A stretch of DNA of 64,000 nt from an uncultured Mollicutes bacterium (GCA_900550145.1 URRF01000001.1:1-64000); one strand, 5' to 3'; numbered from the stretch's first letter, positions 16,173-25,342 are shown. Notes: generated by a model not told the origin, from the letters alone. Made by a program: numbers and translations.

Positions 16173-16997
16173 ATGAAAACTGTAAATAGTATGAGCTTTG
16201 GATTTTCTGCTGTTAACGCTGGTCAAAGAAATGTAGCTGTTGAACCGCAACTTATTGCTGTTTCTACTGAGGGTAATTTCCGTATGACTCCTCCTGTAAG
16301 TCGTGCACTTGGTTTGTCTTCTGGAGATTATGTTACTTTCTTACATAATATAGATGAAATTAATGCAGCTATTGATACCAAAGCTGAAGCATATACTTCT
16401 TTCTGTAAAGCTAATGGTTTGGAAGTTGGTTCTCCTGAATCTGTTATTGCTATTCATAAAGAATTTGATATGTGGGCTGTTGCCAAAGGTTTTGTAGTAT
16501 ATGATAGCAAAGGTAATGCTAAAACGACTACTGAACGTCTTACTAAACACGATAAACTTCGTTTTGTTTCTCAACATTTTGAAGAAATGTTAGCATCTGC
16601 TCTTGAAAATGCTCCGGAAGAAATTAAAGATGCTTTGAGTCGTGATGGTGTTACTAAAGAAGAACAAATGGATATTCTTTCTTCTTTTGTTAAACCTCGT
16701 GAATTGCCTAAATATAAAGGTTCTAAAACTGCTAATCCTGCTGGATTGACTGGTACTGGTACTTCTCTTACCTTTACTGATGCCAATGTTTGGAAACAAC
16801 TTAAAGCTGATATGGGCGATGAAGCTACTAAGATGAATCGTGTTTACACTATTAACTTGGACGAAATTCAAGATATTCCTGTAGATAACGGTCATGAAGT
16901 TATTACTGTTAAGGCTTATCTACTTAAAGAATTTGTTGATAAAGCTCCTGCTCGTGTTGGTTTAAAAGAAGAAGACGAATCTGAAGTAGAAGAGTAA
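16173..16997 (+). CDS. Conserved phage protein of unknown function
   Basis: This is a 274-residue soluble protein. Residues 33-50 (FRMTPPVSRALGLSSGDY) resemble the swapped-hairpin strand-turn of AbrB-type proteins, but only over one repeat. The C-terminus is strongly acidic (EEDESEVEE). Codon use is GC-richer than in its neighbours, suggesting high expression. It forms a unit with the downstream probable SSB, separated by a hairpin. A DNA-associated role is inferred from context. Confidence 0.65.
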   Translation: MKTVNSMSFGFSAVNAGQRNVAVEPQLIAVSTEGNFRMTPPVSRALGLSSGDYVTFLHNIDEINAAIDTKAEAYTSFCKANGLEVGSPESVIAIHKEFDMWAVAKGFVVYDSKGNAKTTTERLTKHDKLRFVSQHFEEMLASALENAPEEIKDALSRDGVTKEEQMDILSSFVKPRELPKYKGSKTANPAGLTGTGTSLTFTDANVWKQLKADMGDEATKMNRVYTINLDEIQDIPVDNGHEVITVKAYLLKEFVDKAPARVGLKEEDESEVEE

Positions 16998-17029
16998 TTT
17001 ATTGTTTGTCATAATAGATTTTTTAATAT

Positions 17030-17069
17030 TGCCCGATAATATATTTTTAATAAGTATGTTATCGGGCAT
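17030..17069 (+). terminator. Hairpin between 16173 and 17109 genes
   Basis: A 10-bp perfect stem pairs TGCCCGATAA with TTATCGGGCA. There is no T run after it, so it may only attenuate or stabilise the transcript. Confidence 0.5.
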
Positions 17070-17108
17070 ATTAGTATAAATTAAGCTTAATTTTAAAAAC
17101 GAATTTTT

Positions 17109-18023
17109 ATGTTACAAAAAACAGTTAATCAAGAAAATCCTATTGAAGAAGTTAAAAAAGTATCTCGTCGTGGTTTAGCTTCTGCTCGTGGAACAGCACG
17201 TCTTAAATTTGGTAATGATCAAGCTAAACCTAATGGTTTATTTTTAGGTCATCTTGAAGAAGTTAAATATAGTACTATAACTATTGGAGAAGATAAAACA
17301 GGAATGCCCTCTTTTAATGGTTTTGAAATTCCTAAACTTACTTTGACTTTTGCTTCTAATGAAGAAGATCCAAATAAACGCCATTATGTTTCTAAAACAT
17401 TTACTGCTGTTGAATCTAATGTGAATACTATTCCTGGTGGTAAAGAAGAATGGAAAGTTAATTCTGTTTTTGATTGGCTTAAACATGTTTTAAATGTTTA
17501 TTATCTTAAAGGTCGTGAATTAACAGATGAAGAAGCTACCGCTTTATCTTTAACGTTTGAAGATTTTGATGAACAAGGGGAATATGTTTCTGTAGATACA
17601 GAAGTTGTTATTAATGCGTGGAAAGTTTTATTTGAAAACTTTGAAAATATTATGAATCGCGGTAAAGATAGTAAACCTGTTTATCACGATAAAAATAATA
17701 AATTTATTCCTGTTTGGCTTAAACTTCTTCGTTATGTTAAGAGTAAAAAGTCTTGGACTCCTATTAATAATGGAGATTTAAGTCTTCCTCAATTTGTTGG
17801 AGAAGGTTGTATTGAGATTTATCAACAAAATACTATTCCTTCTATTAAAATAGATTTAGTTAAAGAAACTATTCTTATTATGAATGTTGAAAAACCAAAA
17901 ACTCCTAATATGCCGGCTGTTGGGGGAATGGCTCCTATGATGGGCGGAGTTGCTATAGATCAAACTATGAATCCTATGGGTGCAGATATTTCCAGCCAGA
18001 CTTTGGAAGACATGCCATTTTAA
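17109..18023 (+). CDS. Probable single-stranded DNA-binding protein
   Basis: This 304-residue protein has a basic N-terminus (KKVSRRGLASARGTARLKFG), a beta-rich middle and a flexible Gly/Pro/Met-rich tail from about residue 265. It ends in LEDMPF. That acidic-hydrophobic tip copies the D-D-I-P-F C-terminus by which bacterial SSBs bind partners. Together with its place after the RecT-like gene and its strong terminator, this supports an SSB role. The OB fold itself cannot be proved by eye; another DNA-binding protein of the fork is possible. Confidence 0.6.
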   Translation: MLQKTVNQENPIEEVKKVSRRGLASARGTARLKFGNDQAKPNGLFLGHLEEVKYSTITIGEDKTGMPSFNGFEIPKLTLTFASNEEDPNKRHYVSKTFTAVESNVNTIPGGKEEWKVNSVFDWLKHVLNVYYLKGRELTDEEATALSLTFEDFDEQGEYVSVDTEVVINAWKVLFENFENIMNRGKDSKPVYHDKNNKFIPVWLKLLRYVKSKKSWTPINNGDLSLPQFVGEGCIEIYQQNTIPSIKIDLVKETILIMNVEKPKTPNMPAVGGMAPMMGGVAIDQTMNPMGADISSQTLEDMPF

Positions 18024-18072
18024 CATTTTTTAACATATTAAAATTATTTTAAGTTTTCGGATATGCGATTTT

Positions 18073-18107
18073 GGACTAATACTTTTCGGAGTATTAGTCC
18101 TTTTTTT
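18073..18107 (+). terminator. Strong Rho-independent terminator
   Basis: GGACTAATACT pairs perfectly with AGTATTAGTCC around TTTCGG and is followed by seven T. It ends the 16173-18023 unit. Confidence 0.9.
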
Positions 18108-18134
18108 ATATTTGTTTAATAAATAATTTACATT

Positions 18135-18827
18135 ATGGACAAATATAAGATTGATTTTAGTAATTATAAAAAGAAATTTAGTTATTGTAAAACTAATACT
18201 AAATGTTCAGTTGATAATTGTAATAATCCTACGTTTTGTAAAGGATATTGTACTAAACATTATGCTCAAATTCAACATTATGGTAAAATTATTAATACTA
18301 TATATGATAAAAATGAAATTATTAAATATGATGATTATGCTGAAATCATTGTTAGAAATAAACAAGGTGCTATTAAAGGAAAAGCGCTTATAGATTTAGA
18401 TGATGTAGATAAATGTAAACGTTTTAAATGGGGTATGTATTCTAATGGTTATTTTTACGGTAATATAAATAAAATTCTTAGAATTAGACTCCATAGATTT
18501 GTTTTAGGTTTAGATGATTGGAATATAAATAATGAAGTAGATCATATAAATAGAAATAGAGCCGATAATAGAAAATCTAATCTTAGAATTGTAAATCGTT
18601 CTGATAACAATAAAAATAGAGATAAATCTTATTCTAAAACAGTTAATATGAATAATGATAATGTTTATTTTGATAAAAAAAGAAATCGTTATTATGGACA
18701 ATATAATTATCAAAAAATTACTTATAGTACGTCTTATTATAAAAATAGAGATGACGCTTTAAATGAAATGAATATTATTAAACAAAAATTAAGTAAAGGG
18801 AATACTATAACTTATTCTTTTTCTTAA
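18135..18827 (+). CDS. HNH endonuclease with zinc module and AP2-like tail
   Basis: In this 230-residue protein, residues 24-42 hold a Cys/His zinc module (C24, C29, C35, C39, H42). The HNH core lies at EVDHINRNRADNRKSNLRIV (about 134-153), with catalytic His in the DH pair and N-R-x-S-N-L behind it. The C-terminal 45 residues (NVYFDKKRNRYYGQYNYQ...) look like an AP2-type DNA-binding strand set. Such proteins are free-standing homing endonucleases. It has no partner gene and sits between a terminator and the primase, as expected for a selfish insertion. Confidence 0.9.
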   Translation: MDKYKIDFSNYKKKFSYCKTNTKCSVDNCNNPTFCKGYCTKHYAQIQHYGKIINTIYDKNEIIKYDDYAEIIVRNKQGAIKGKALIDLDDVDKCKRFKWGMYSNGYFYGNINKILRIRLHRFVLGLDDWNINNEVDHINRNRADNRKSNLRIVNRSDNNKNRDKSYSKTVNMNNDNVYFDKKRNRYYGQYNYQKITYSTSYYKNRDDALNEMNIIKQKLSKGNTITYSFS

Positions 18828-18840
18828 TTATATTTATCTT

Positions 18841-20034
18841 ATGAGAAATATTAATTCTTCCAAACTTACTAAACAATCTATTTTAGATAAAATTTCTCAA
18901 ATTAGTATTTTTAGTACTTATCTTAATTTATCTAATAATATTATTCAACATTGTATTGATACTGGCGAATTAATATGTTCTCCTATACGGGAAGATATTC
19001 ACCCTACTTGTGGTTTTAAATATGATAATAAAGGAAAATTAAAATTTAGAGATTTTAGTGGTTTCTTTTGGGGTGATGCTTTTGATATTGTTGCTTATAT
19101 TATGGGCAATATTTATAATAGAGAATATAATATTCGTAATAAAGAAGATTTTATAAAAGTTCTTCGTCATATTACTTTTACGTTTAAAGATATATTTTAT
19201 GGACAAGAAAAAGATATTAATCTTGTTAATGAAATAAATACAGCTATTGTTAATATAAAACATAAAAAACCTAATATTGAATTAGTTGTTAGAGAATGGA
19301 ATAATAATGATAAAGAATATTGGGATAAATTTGGCGTTCCATTACAATTTCTAAATATCAATTTTATTTATCCTGTAGAACAATATTATATTAATAGAAA
19401 TGTTAATCCTGAACCAAAATATTATTATAATACTAACGATCCTTGTTATGGATATTTATTAGGAAAAGATAGAAATGGTATTAATAATATTAAATTATAT
19501 TTTCCTAAACGAGATAAAAGTTATACAAGATTTATAACTAATTGTAATCATTTAGAAGGTATTTATAATCTTAATTATAGTGATTATGATATTATTGTAA
19601 TTACTAAATCTACTAAAGATAGAGTTAGTATAGGAGCAACATTAATGAAATTGTCTCTTCTCTACGGGGAATCGAATATAGATAAAATTGGAGTTATTAA
19701 TATTCCTCATGAAACTTATAAACTTCGTCAAAATGAATATGATTGGTTAAAAAGTAAACTTAAATATAATAAAGGTAAACTTTGTTCTCTTATGGATAAT
19801 GATATTACAGGAATAAATGAATCTAATTGGTTATATGAAAATTTTAATATTATTCCTATTATTATTCCTAAAAGATATAAAAGTAAAGATTTTGCAGAAT
19901 TAGTTTCTAATAATTCACTTAAACAACTTAAATCTATTATTAAAAAAGGAATTAAATATATTTATAATTATGATAAAAGACAAAGAAATAAAGATTCTGG
20001 GAATCTTCAATATGACGAGACTATGCCTTACTGA
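18841..20034 (+). CDS. DnaG-type primase (degenerate zinc finger, TOPRIM-like core)
   Basis: In this 397-residue protein the N-terminal part has CSPIREDIHPTCGF (about 46-59), the place of the CHC2-type zinc finger with fewer cysteines, then a conserved DFSGFFWGDAFDIVAYIMG block. The middle has TOPRIM-like strands (DIIVITKSTKDRVSIGA, then KLCSLMDNDITGINESNWL, whose D-N-D carries the metal site). It should make RNA primers at the fork. A dispersed repeat (19660) is read as LYGE between the two TOPRIM strands. It follows the HNH gene by 13 nt. Confidence 0.8.
   Translation: MRNINSSKLTKQSILDKISQISIFSTYLNLSNNIIQHCIDTGELICSPIREDIHPTCGFKYDNKGKLKFRDFSGFFWGDAFDIVAYIMGNIYNREYNIRNKEDFIKVLRHITFTFKDIFYGQEKDINLVNEINTAIVNIKHKKPNIELVVREWNNNDKEYWDKFGVPLQFLNINFIYPVEQYYINRNVNPEPKYYYNTNDPCYGYLLGKDRNGINNIKLYFPKRDKSYTRFITNCNHLEGIYNLNYSDYDIIVITKSTKDRVSIGATLMKLSLLYGESNIDKIGVINIPHETYKLRQNEYDWLKSKLKYNKGKLCSLMDNDITGINESNWLYENFNIIPIIIPKRYKSKDFAELVSNNSLKQLKSIIKKGIKYIYNYDKRQRNKDSGNLQYDETMPY
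19660..19669 (+). repeat. Dispersed repeat copy 6 (inside primase)
   Basis: CTCTACGGGG is read as L-Y-G-E, in the TOPRIM region near residue 275. Confidence 0.85.
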
Positions 20035-20449
20035 TTCAAGTAGAGGAAACAGAATAGTTGTTATGGAAGCTATTACTGAAGAACAAGAAGCTCGTATCGA
20101 TAAATCTAAACAATATTTTGGTGCTATACGTCATACTAAAGAAGATGGGCAAATTATTGACGGAAAAGATATATATGTTTATGGCGAAATTAATTTCGGT
20201 AGTGAAGAAGATTGTAATATACTTAATCGCTTTCATTTGTTAGATAATGATAATAGTTTTGTTTATTCTGGTTTTAATTATGATAAAGGAACTATTGTTT
20301 TAAAAGAAAATAAAGTTAAATGGTATCAAACTACTAATAATATTAAATGGCTTCAATTTAATCATTGTTTAATAGGTAAACCTCAACGTATTATTATTTA
20401 TAAAGTTGATAAAAAGAAATTAGCCAATGTTAGACGTTCTGTTATATAA
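20012..20449 (+). CDS. Hypothetical protein
   Basis: This 145-residue protein is beta-rich in appearance (IIDGKDIYVYGEINFGSEED...), with no recognised motif. Two starts are possible: ATG 19970 (65-nt overlap with the primase) and ATG 20012 (23-nt overlap). The latter matches the 20-30-nt overlaps of the next genes and is preferred. It is translationally coupled to the primase. Confidence 0.55.
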   Translation: MTRLCLTDSSRGNRIVVMEAITEEQEARIDKSKQYFGAIRHTKEDGQIIDGKDIYVYGEINFGSEEDCNILNRFHLLDNDNSFVYSGFNYDKGTIVLKENKVKWYQTTNNIKWLQFNHCLIGKPQRIIIYKVDKKKLANVRRSVI

Positions 20450-20657
20450 TTACGCTGTAGAAGTTATTATTGATGAAATTACTGAATTTTATTATTGTAC
20501 TGATAATATAAATAATGCAAAAGAAGTTTTTAATAATAAACTTAAAAATTTTAATGGATTTGGTCGTTTTATAAAAAATCATATAATCGTTAAATTATAT
20601 GATTTTGATAAAGATTGTAATATTGAATATTATGATAGTAGAGAAGAAAGAAGTTAA
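20427..20657 (+). CDS. Hypothetical protein
   Basis: This 76-residue acidic alpha/beta protein overlaps the previous and next genes by 23 and 26 nt, so it is part of the coupled primase-ligase operon. No family is recognised. Confidence 0.55.
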   Translation: MLDVLLYNYAVEVIIDEITEFYYCTDNINNAKEVFNNKLKNFNGFGRFIKNHIIVKLYDFDKDCNIEYYDSREERS

Positions 20658-21243
20658 TCCTAATACTTATGAAGAAATTAATATTATTATTAAAATAGAA
20701 TATCCTAATATTGAGTATAACGATTGGAAAAGAACAAAAGAGTTTAATATAGATAATGATGTTTGTAATATTCTTGATAAAATATTAGCTAATCTTAATT
20801 GTAAAAGAGTTTATGAAGGAAAAAGAGTTATTATGACTACTTATCCTGTTTATCAAATGTTTATTAATGAATATTATTATTATCTTATTAAAATAAATAA
20901 TCAATTTGTTTATAATAAATATTTTGATAAACTTATTAATTGTCATATAGATAATATTTTATTTGAAATTACAGATAATGCTATGCAAACTATTGTTAAA
21001 CAATATCCAAAATCTAAAAGAAAACTTCCAGAAAATAAATTTATTAAATATACTACTATTGATATTTTTACTGGAAAAGAAACATATATTTATGAAAATC
21101 TTAGAACATTAGAAAAAATTAATGTCGATAATCCTAATTTACTTGAAGAATTAAATGCTCCTAAGAAAAAGAAAGTTAAAAAGAAAAAAGAAGTTGGAGT
21201 TCCTATTAGTTCTATGACTTTTAGTTTTAAAAAAGAAAAATAA
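20632..21243 (+). CDS. Hypothetical protein with basic tail
   Basis: This 203-residue protein starts at ATG 20632, a later start than the open frame allows. The C-terminus contains a dense lysine run (KKKKVKKKKE) followed by a short hydrophobic end, suggesting nucleic-acid contact. It sits 7 nt before the ligase. No known domain is visible. Confidence 0.6.
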   Translation: MIVEKKEVNPNTYEEINIIIKIEYPNIEYNDWKRTKEFNIDNDVCNILDKILANLNCKRVYEGKRVIMTTYPVYQMFINEYYYYLIKINNQFVYNKYFDKLINCHIDNILFEITDNAMQTIVKQYPKSKRKLPENKFIKYTTIDIFTGKETYIYENLRTLEKINVDNPNLLEELNAPKKKKVKKKKEVGVPISSMTFSFKKEK

Positions 21244-21250
21244 GTTATTT

Positions 21251-22477
21251 ATGTTACCATTCGATTATAATAAAGGTCTTTATAGACGTAATAATTTTGG
21301 ACAACCTTGTGTATGGTATGCTCGTCCTTTAGATTATAATTCTATTGAAGTTTTTCATGGTATTATAGGTAAAACTATTACTAAAGATATTATTTATATT
21401 AATAGAGAGCCAAGAGAGGAAATTACTTCTCGTATTAATGCTAAACTAAAAGTTGGATATAAAAATCTATGGGATATAAAAGATAATGTTCAACTCCCCG
21501 TAGAGGGAGAACTATTATCATATCTTGATAAATATCTTCCTTTTAATCGTACTACTGCTGACGGTACTCTTTTGCCTATGCTTGCTAAAGTTTATGATAA
21601 TACTAATAATAAACTTTTTAAAAAAGTAAGTAAGTATATTGGACAATATAAAATTAATGGTCTTCGTTGTTTTATTAGTGCTTATCGTGATAATAACGAT
21701 TTATTTGATGGAATAAAACTTAAATTTCAAAGTCGAGAAGGTACTTATTGGAATAGTTTACGTACTCTCGAAGTTTATCTTTTAAGTATATTTCCTAAGA
21801 AACTAATTGACGCTATGATTGAAGAACATTATATTCTTGATGGAGAATTATATCTTCCGGGTCATAGTGTTAATGAAATTAATCATTTTGTTAAAGATCC
21901 TACTTGTAAAGAAAATAAACTTATTCAATTTTGGTGTTATGATATTGCTATTGATGATGTTGCTCAATATAATAGATTAGATTATCTTTATACTATTATT
22001 GGAAATTATTATAATATATTTACTTCAAAAGAAGATCATCTTAATAATACAAATAGACTTGTTGTAATTCCTCAATATAATATTTGTAATGAAAATGTTG
22101 CTTATGAACGTAGAAATAGATTTATTGATTTAGGTTTTGAAGGTTTAATTATGCGTAATCCTGAAGCGGAATATCAATATGGTAAACGTAATCTTAGTAT
22201 GATTAAATATAAGAAATCTACTGATGGTAAATTTACTATTATCGATATTTATCCAGAAGGTATTAAACGTAAAGATATTCCTTTATTTTTACTTCGTAAT
22301 GATATAAATAATGAAACTTTTGAAGTTCATCTTGGTGGTTCTTTTAGTTATCAAAAATATGTTTTAGATAATAAAGAATATTTTATTGGAAAAGAAATGT
22401 TTGTTGAATATGGAGAAAGAAGTGGTGTAAATCAAGTTCCTTTTCATGTTAAGAAAACTTATATTATTGATAAATAA
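21251..22477 (+). CDS. ATP-dependent DNA ligase
   Basis: This 408-residue enzyme has the adenylation motif KINGLR at 134-139 (K134 nucleophile; Asn replaces the usual Asp), motif III DGELY (197-201), motif IV FEGLIMRNP and motif V SMIKYKK, followed by a C-terminal OB-like region. It joins nicks in phage DNA. Residues 1-100 form an extra N-terminal part, which carries a dispersed repeat read as LPVEG (about 82-86). Confidence 0.95.
   Translation: MLPFDYNKGLYRRNNFGQPCVWYARPLDYNSIEVFHGIIGKTITKDIIYINREPREEITSRINAKLKVGYKNLWDIKDNVQLPVEGELLSYLDKYLPFNRTTADGTLLPMLAKVYDNTNNKLFKKVSKYIGQYKINGLRCFISAYRDNNDLFDGIKLKFQSREGTYWNSLRTLEVYLLSIFPKKLIDAMIEEHYILDGELYLPGHSVNEINHFVKDPTCKENKLIQFWCYDIAIDDVAQYNRLDYLYTIIGNYYNIFTSKEDHLNNTNRLVVIPQYNICNENVAYERRNRFIDLGFEGLIMRNPEAEYQYGKRNLSMIKYKKSTDGKFTIIDIYPEGIKRKDIPLFLLRNDINNETFEVHLGGSFSYQKYVLDNKEYFIGKEMFVEYGERSGVNQVPFHVKKTYIIDK
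21496..21505 (-). repeat. Dispersed repeat copy 7 (inside ligase)
   Basis: CCCCGTAGAG on the coding strand is read as L-P-V-E-G in the N-terminal region. Confidence 0.85.
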
Positions 22478-22480
22478 TTT

Positions 22481-22834
22481 ATGAGTATTTATAATTATGA
22501 AATAATTAATCCTGTTACAAATATTAAAAAACCATTTTATGATTTTAAACGTAAATTATTGTTTTTTCCTGTAAATGGAAGTAGTTATCGTTATTATGTT
22601 GAAGTTGCAAGAAATAACAAAGATACTTTTGTAAGAGAGTATTATGTTTTACTTAGTGATAGAAAATTTGATGATAATTGTAGAATTTGTCATGTTGATA
22701 ATTATGGAAGATGTCAAATTAATCCAAGAGGAGAAATTAAAGATTACGTTATTCAAGAAACTAAATATCGAGGAAATATTGAAATAGAATATGTTGAAAG
22801 TGAAAAAGATTATGATGTCTTTGCTATTATTTAG
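22481..22834 (+). CDS. Hypothetical protein
   Basis: This 117-residue beta-rich protein has two closely spaced cysteines (CRICH, near residue 67) and ends at TAG. It is the last gene before the strong terminator at 22848, four nt after the ligase. No family is recognised. Confidence 0.6.
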   Translation: MSIYNYEIINPVTNIKKPFYDFKRKLLFFPVNGSSYRYYVEVARNNKDTFVREYYVLLSDRKFDDNCRICHVDNYGRCQINPRGEIKDYVIQETKYRGNIEIEYVESEKDYDVFAII

Positions 22835-22847
22835 TGTATTAGTTATA

Positions 22848-22879
22848 GTGGAAGTATTTGTAGTGCTTCCACTTTTTTT
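22848..22879 (+). terminator. Strong Rho-independent terminator
   Basis: GTGGAAG (22848-22854) pairs with CTTCCAC (22866-22872), followed by seven T. It ends the primase-ligase operon. Confidence 0.85.
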
Positions 22880-22917
22880 GTTATTATAGCTTACTTTCTC
22901 GTATAAAATGCCAATAA

Positions 22918-23008
22918 ATAGCTGTTTTTAGCTCTATATTGAATTATGTTATACTAAGTGATAAATAGTTCAATGTAATATCTAAATAGCTAAAAATAGC
23001 TTTATATC
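22918..23008 (+). repeat. AGCTA inverted-repeat module, copy 2
   Basis: The module starts AATAGCTGTTTTTAGCTC, continues with TATATTGAATTATG and ATACTAAGTGATAA and ends AGCTAAAAATAGCTTTATAT. It lies between the terminator and the gene at 23078, the same arrangement as copy 1. Confidence 0.65.
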
Positions 23009-23028
23009 GAGTCAAAATAATTAATATA

Positions 23029-23052
23029 TTTCAGAAAAATATTATATATTTG
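23029..23052 (+). promoter_or_regulatory. Possible Bacteroidales-type promoter
   Basis: TATATTTG (23045-23052) fits the host -7 consensus TAnnTTTG and lies 25 bp before the ATG at 23078. The -33 TTTG box is poor (TTTC, at shorter spacing). Confidence 0.35.
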
Positions 23053-23077
23053 TATTAAAAATAATAAAGTTACTTAT

Positions 23078-23329
23078 ATGAATAATAAAGATTTTTCAGA
23101 TTATATTAGAAGCATAGAAGCTCTTGATGAAAATATTGATAAAGCTGAGATGTATGCTAAAAGCATTTATCATCTTGAAGCCATTAGAAATAGTATCAAT
23201 AATCCTGAAGGAAGTTTAGTTATGTGGAAAAATAATCTTGAATTAATTGCTGTTACTGAAATGCGAAACGCTGTTACAAATCTTATTGGTACTTTAAAAA
23301 CAGGATTAAGTTCGTTATTAAAAGAATAA
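23078..23329 (+). CDS. Hypothetical small helical protein
   Basis: This 83-residue protein is predicted all-alpha (SIEALDENIDKAEMYAKSIY...), with a hydrophobic C-terminal helix. It is the first gene of the nucleotide-metabolism operon, 10 nt before the dNMP kinase. Function is unknown. Confidence 0.6.
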   Translation: MNNKDFSDYIRSIEALDENIDKAEMYAKSIYHLEAIRNSINNPEGSLVMWKNNLELIAVTEMRNAVTNLIGTLKTGLSSLLKE

Positions 23330-23339
23330 ATATTTTTAT

Positions 23340-24092
23340 ATGAAAGAATGTATTATTGGTATAGCAGGTTGTAAAAATTCTGGTAAAGATACTGTTGCAA
23401 GTATGATTAACTATATATTTGCAACAGGTATTACTCGTTCTAATTATGCGGATTATGTTATAAGGAGAAAAAGTATAAATATTTCTCATAAAGATAGAAT
23501 TGTTCATTTTGCTGATAACATGAAAGATGTTATGAGTATTATTTTTAGTATTCCTCGTTTTGCTTTTGACAATAGAGTAAAAAAAGATAGCGAATATTGG
23601 GATTATTTTAATAATAAATTTGTTACTTTTGGAGAAGTATTAAGAGATAAAAATTATATTATATTTGATAATGTTATTGATAAAAATTTAAATGATTTAA
23701 TACAACATTGTTCTGCTAAAAAACAAAGTCTTTATATTAAACTTAGAGCACTTATGCAATATTTTGGTACTGATATTTGTCGTAATCATATAGATAATAA
23801 TATTTGGATAAATTCTACAATGTCTAAAGCTATAAATATTGCTATAAATAGAACATTATGTATTATACCAGATGTTAGATTTTCTAATGAAGCTAATGCT
23901 ATTCGTAATAATAGTAAACTCTTCTACGGGGGATTGATTAAAATCAATCGTGATAATATTGATAAAGATGATCATAGTAGCGAAGATATTTATTTTAATG
24001 CTGATTTTGAAATAGATAATAATGGAAATTTAATGCAATTATTTTATAAAGTTTTACATATATGTCAGAAAATAAAAGAGGTATTGCTTTAG
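23340..24092 (+). CDS. Deoxynucleoside monophosphate kinase
   Basis: This 250-residue protein has Walker A GCKNSGKDT (10-18). The later block ALMQYFGTDICR, with W-I-N and then IIPDVRFSNEANAI, is the signature of T4 gp1-like dNMP kinases. It phosphorylates dNMPs to feed DNA synthesis. The context of ThyX and dUTPase fits. A dispersed repeat is read as FYGG in the loop after the DVRF strand. Confidence 0.85.
   Translation: MKECIIGIAGCKNSGKDTVASMINYIFATGITRSNYADYVIRRKSINISHKDRIVHFADNMKDVMSIIFSIPRFAFDNRVKKDSEYWDYFNNKFVTFGEVLRDKNYIIFDNVIDKNLNDLIQHCSAKKQSLYIKLRALMQYFGTDICRNHIDNNIWINSTMSKAINIAINRTLCIIPDVRFSNEANAIRNNSKLFYGGLIKINRDNIDKDDHSSEDIYFNADFEIDNNGNLMQLFYKVLHICQKIKEVLL
23922..23931 (+). repeat. 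Dispersed repeat copy 8 (inside dNMP kinase)
   Basis: TTCTACGGGG (one base off the core), followed by GATTGA, is read as F-Y-G-G. Confidence 0.8.
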
Positions 24093-24448
24093 TACACGAA
24101 ATTTGTCCTATTTGTGATAAACCTATGAATGAACAAATACTTATGAATACTGTATTTAGTAAAAAATATGCTAAAGAAATAGAAAATATGCATGGTAAAG
24201 CTATTGGATATAGTAAAACCGCCTGTGAAAATTGTACAGAATATAAAGATAAAGTTGTATTTTGTATTGCTATTGATGAAAATAAGAGTGAACCAAATAA
24301 TCCTTATCGTATTGGTCAAATAAGTGGAATTAAAAAAGATTTTAAATTATTTACTGATAATCCTAATTTTATTCTTAAAACAAATAATAACGTTTCTTTT
24401 TGTTTTATAGAAGAAAATTTTAGAAAACAAATAGGAATTTTTAAATAA
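24062..24448 (+). CDS. Hypothetical zinc-binding protein
   Basis: This 128-residue protein has two CxxC knuckles, CPICDK (about 15-20) and CENCTE (about 55-60), which should bind one zinc ion. It overlaps the kinase end by 31 nt and is followed 7 nt later by thyX, so it is coupled to nucleotide metabolism. No enzyme family is recognised. Confidence 0.65.
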   Translation: MSENKRGIALVHEICPICDKPMNEQILMNTVFSKKYAKEIENMHGKAIGYSKTACENCTEYKDKVVFCIAIDENKSEPNNPYRIGQISGIKKDFKLFTDNPNFILKTNNNVSFCFIEENFRKQIGIFK

Positions 24449-24454
24449 ATTAAT

Positions 24455-25339
24455 ATGAAAATTGTTGAACCTTTTGTAGAACTTTGGAAACAAGGTGATG
24501 ATGTTAAAGCTCATGTTGCTAAATGTGCAAGAGTTTGTTATGGTAAAGAAAGTGGTAATGATAATGTCACTATTAATACTTTACTTAAAAAACATCATTG
24601 GAGTATGTTTAGACATGAAAGCGTTTATGTTATAGGAGAATTTACAAGCAGACTTGTTATTGCTTTAGAAAGATATTCTAATAATCCTTATATAAAATGG
24701 ACTTATTATAATAATAAATTATATATTGTTACTAATGGTAATTTTTGTTTAGATTTAAAAGAATGTCAAGAAGTAAATGCTCATGCTCAAATTCTTCTTA
24801 CTTATATTAATTATTATAGAGTATCTGAAGATACTTTCTTTAATGATGAAGTAGGTTATAATATGATGAGATATACTTTTTGTGTTATTACTCAAATTAG
24901 TACTTCAAGAGAACTTAATCGTGTTAGCCCTAATAATATTGCGGAAAGAAGTACAAGGTATGTTTATGAAGATGGAAGTGTTTGTAGTCCTCATTGGTTA
25001 AAAGATTATCTTATTTATAAAGATATTAATGGAAAATATTATGTATATAAAGATAATAAATTAGATGAAGATGTTAATCATAAAGTATATAGTTTTATAA
25101 AATCTTGTGATGATAGTTTTAAAAATTATGAATATCTTGTAAAAGCTGGATTACATAAACAAGATGCTCGTGGAGTTCTTCCTCTTGATACTGCTACAAA
25201 ATGTATATATACTTATTCTATCGATGAATGGAGACATATTATAAAACTTAGAACAGATAAAGCTGCTCACCCTAATGCACAAATAATTGCTAATATGATT
25301 AAAAAAGAACTTGAAGGATTAGGTTACGAATTTAATTAA
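24455..25339 (+). CDS. thyX: Flavin-dependent thymidylate synthase
   Basis: This 294-residue protein shows the ThyX pattern: HWSMFRHESVYV near the N-terminus, SRELNRVSPNNIAERSTRY (151-169) in the position of the signature, and DEWRHIIKLRTDKAAHPNAQ near the end. It would make dTMP from dUMP using FAD. The usual R-H-R at the start of the signature is R156-V-S here, while the later S-T-R-Y is kept. It sits with dNMP kinase and upstream of dUTPase in a dTTP-supply operon. Confidence 0.85.
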   Translation: MKIVEPFVELWKQGDDVKAHVAKCARVCYGKESGNDNVTINTLLKKHHWSMFRHESVYVIGEFTSRLVIALERYSNNPYIKWTYYNNKLYIVTNGNFCLDLKECQEVNAHAQILLTYINYYRVSEDTFFNDEVGYNMMRYTFCVITQISTSRELNRVSPNNIAERSTRYVYEDGSVCSPHWLKDYLIYKDINGKYYVYKDNKLDEDVNHKVYSFIKSCDDSFKNYEYLVKAGLHKQDARGVLPLDTATKCIYTYSIDEWRHIIKLRTDKAAHPNAQIIANMIKKELEGLGYEFN

Positions 25340-25342
25340 ACT

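Noticed and set aside
18135..18827. Intron or intein linked to the HNH gene
   Set aside because: Neighbouring genes are complete and no interrupted gene is evident; the HNH gene appears free-standing.
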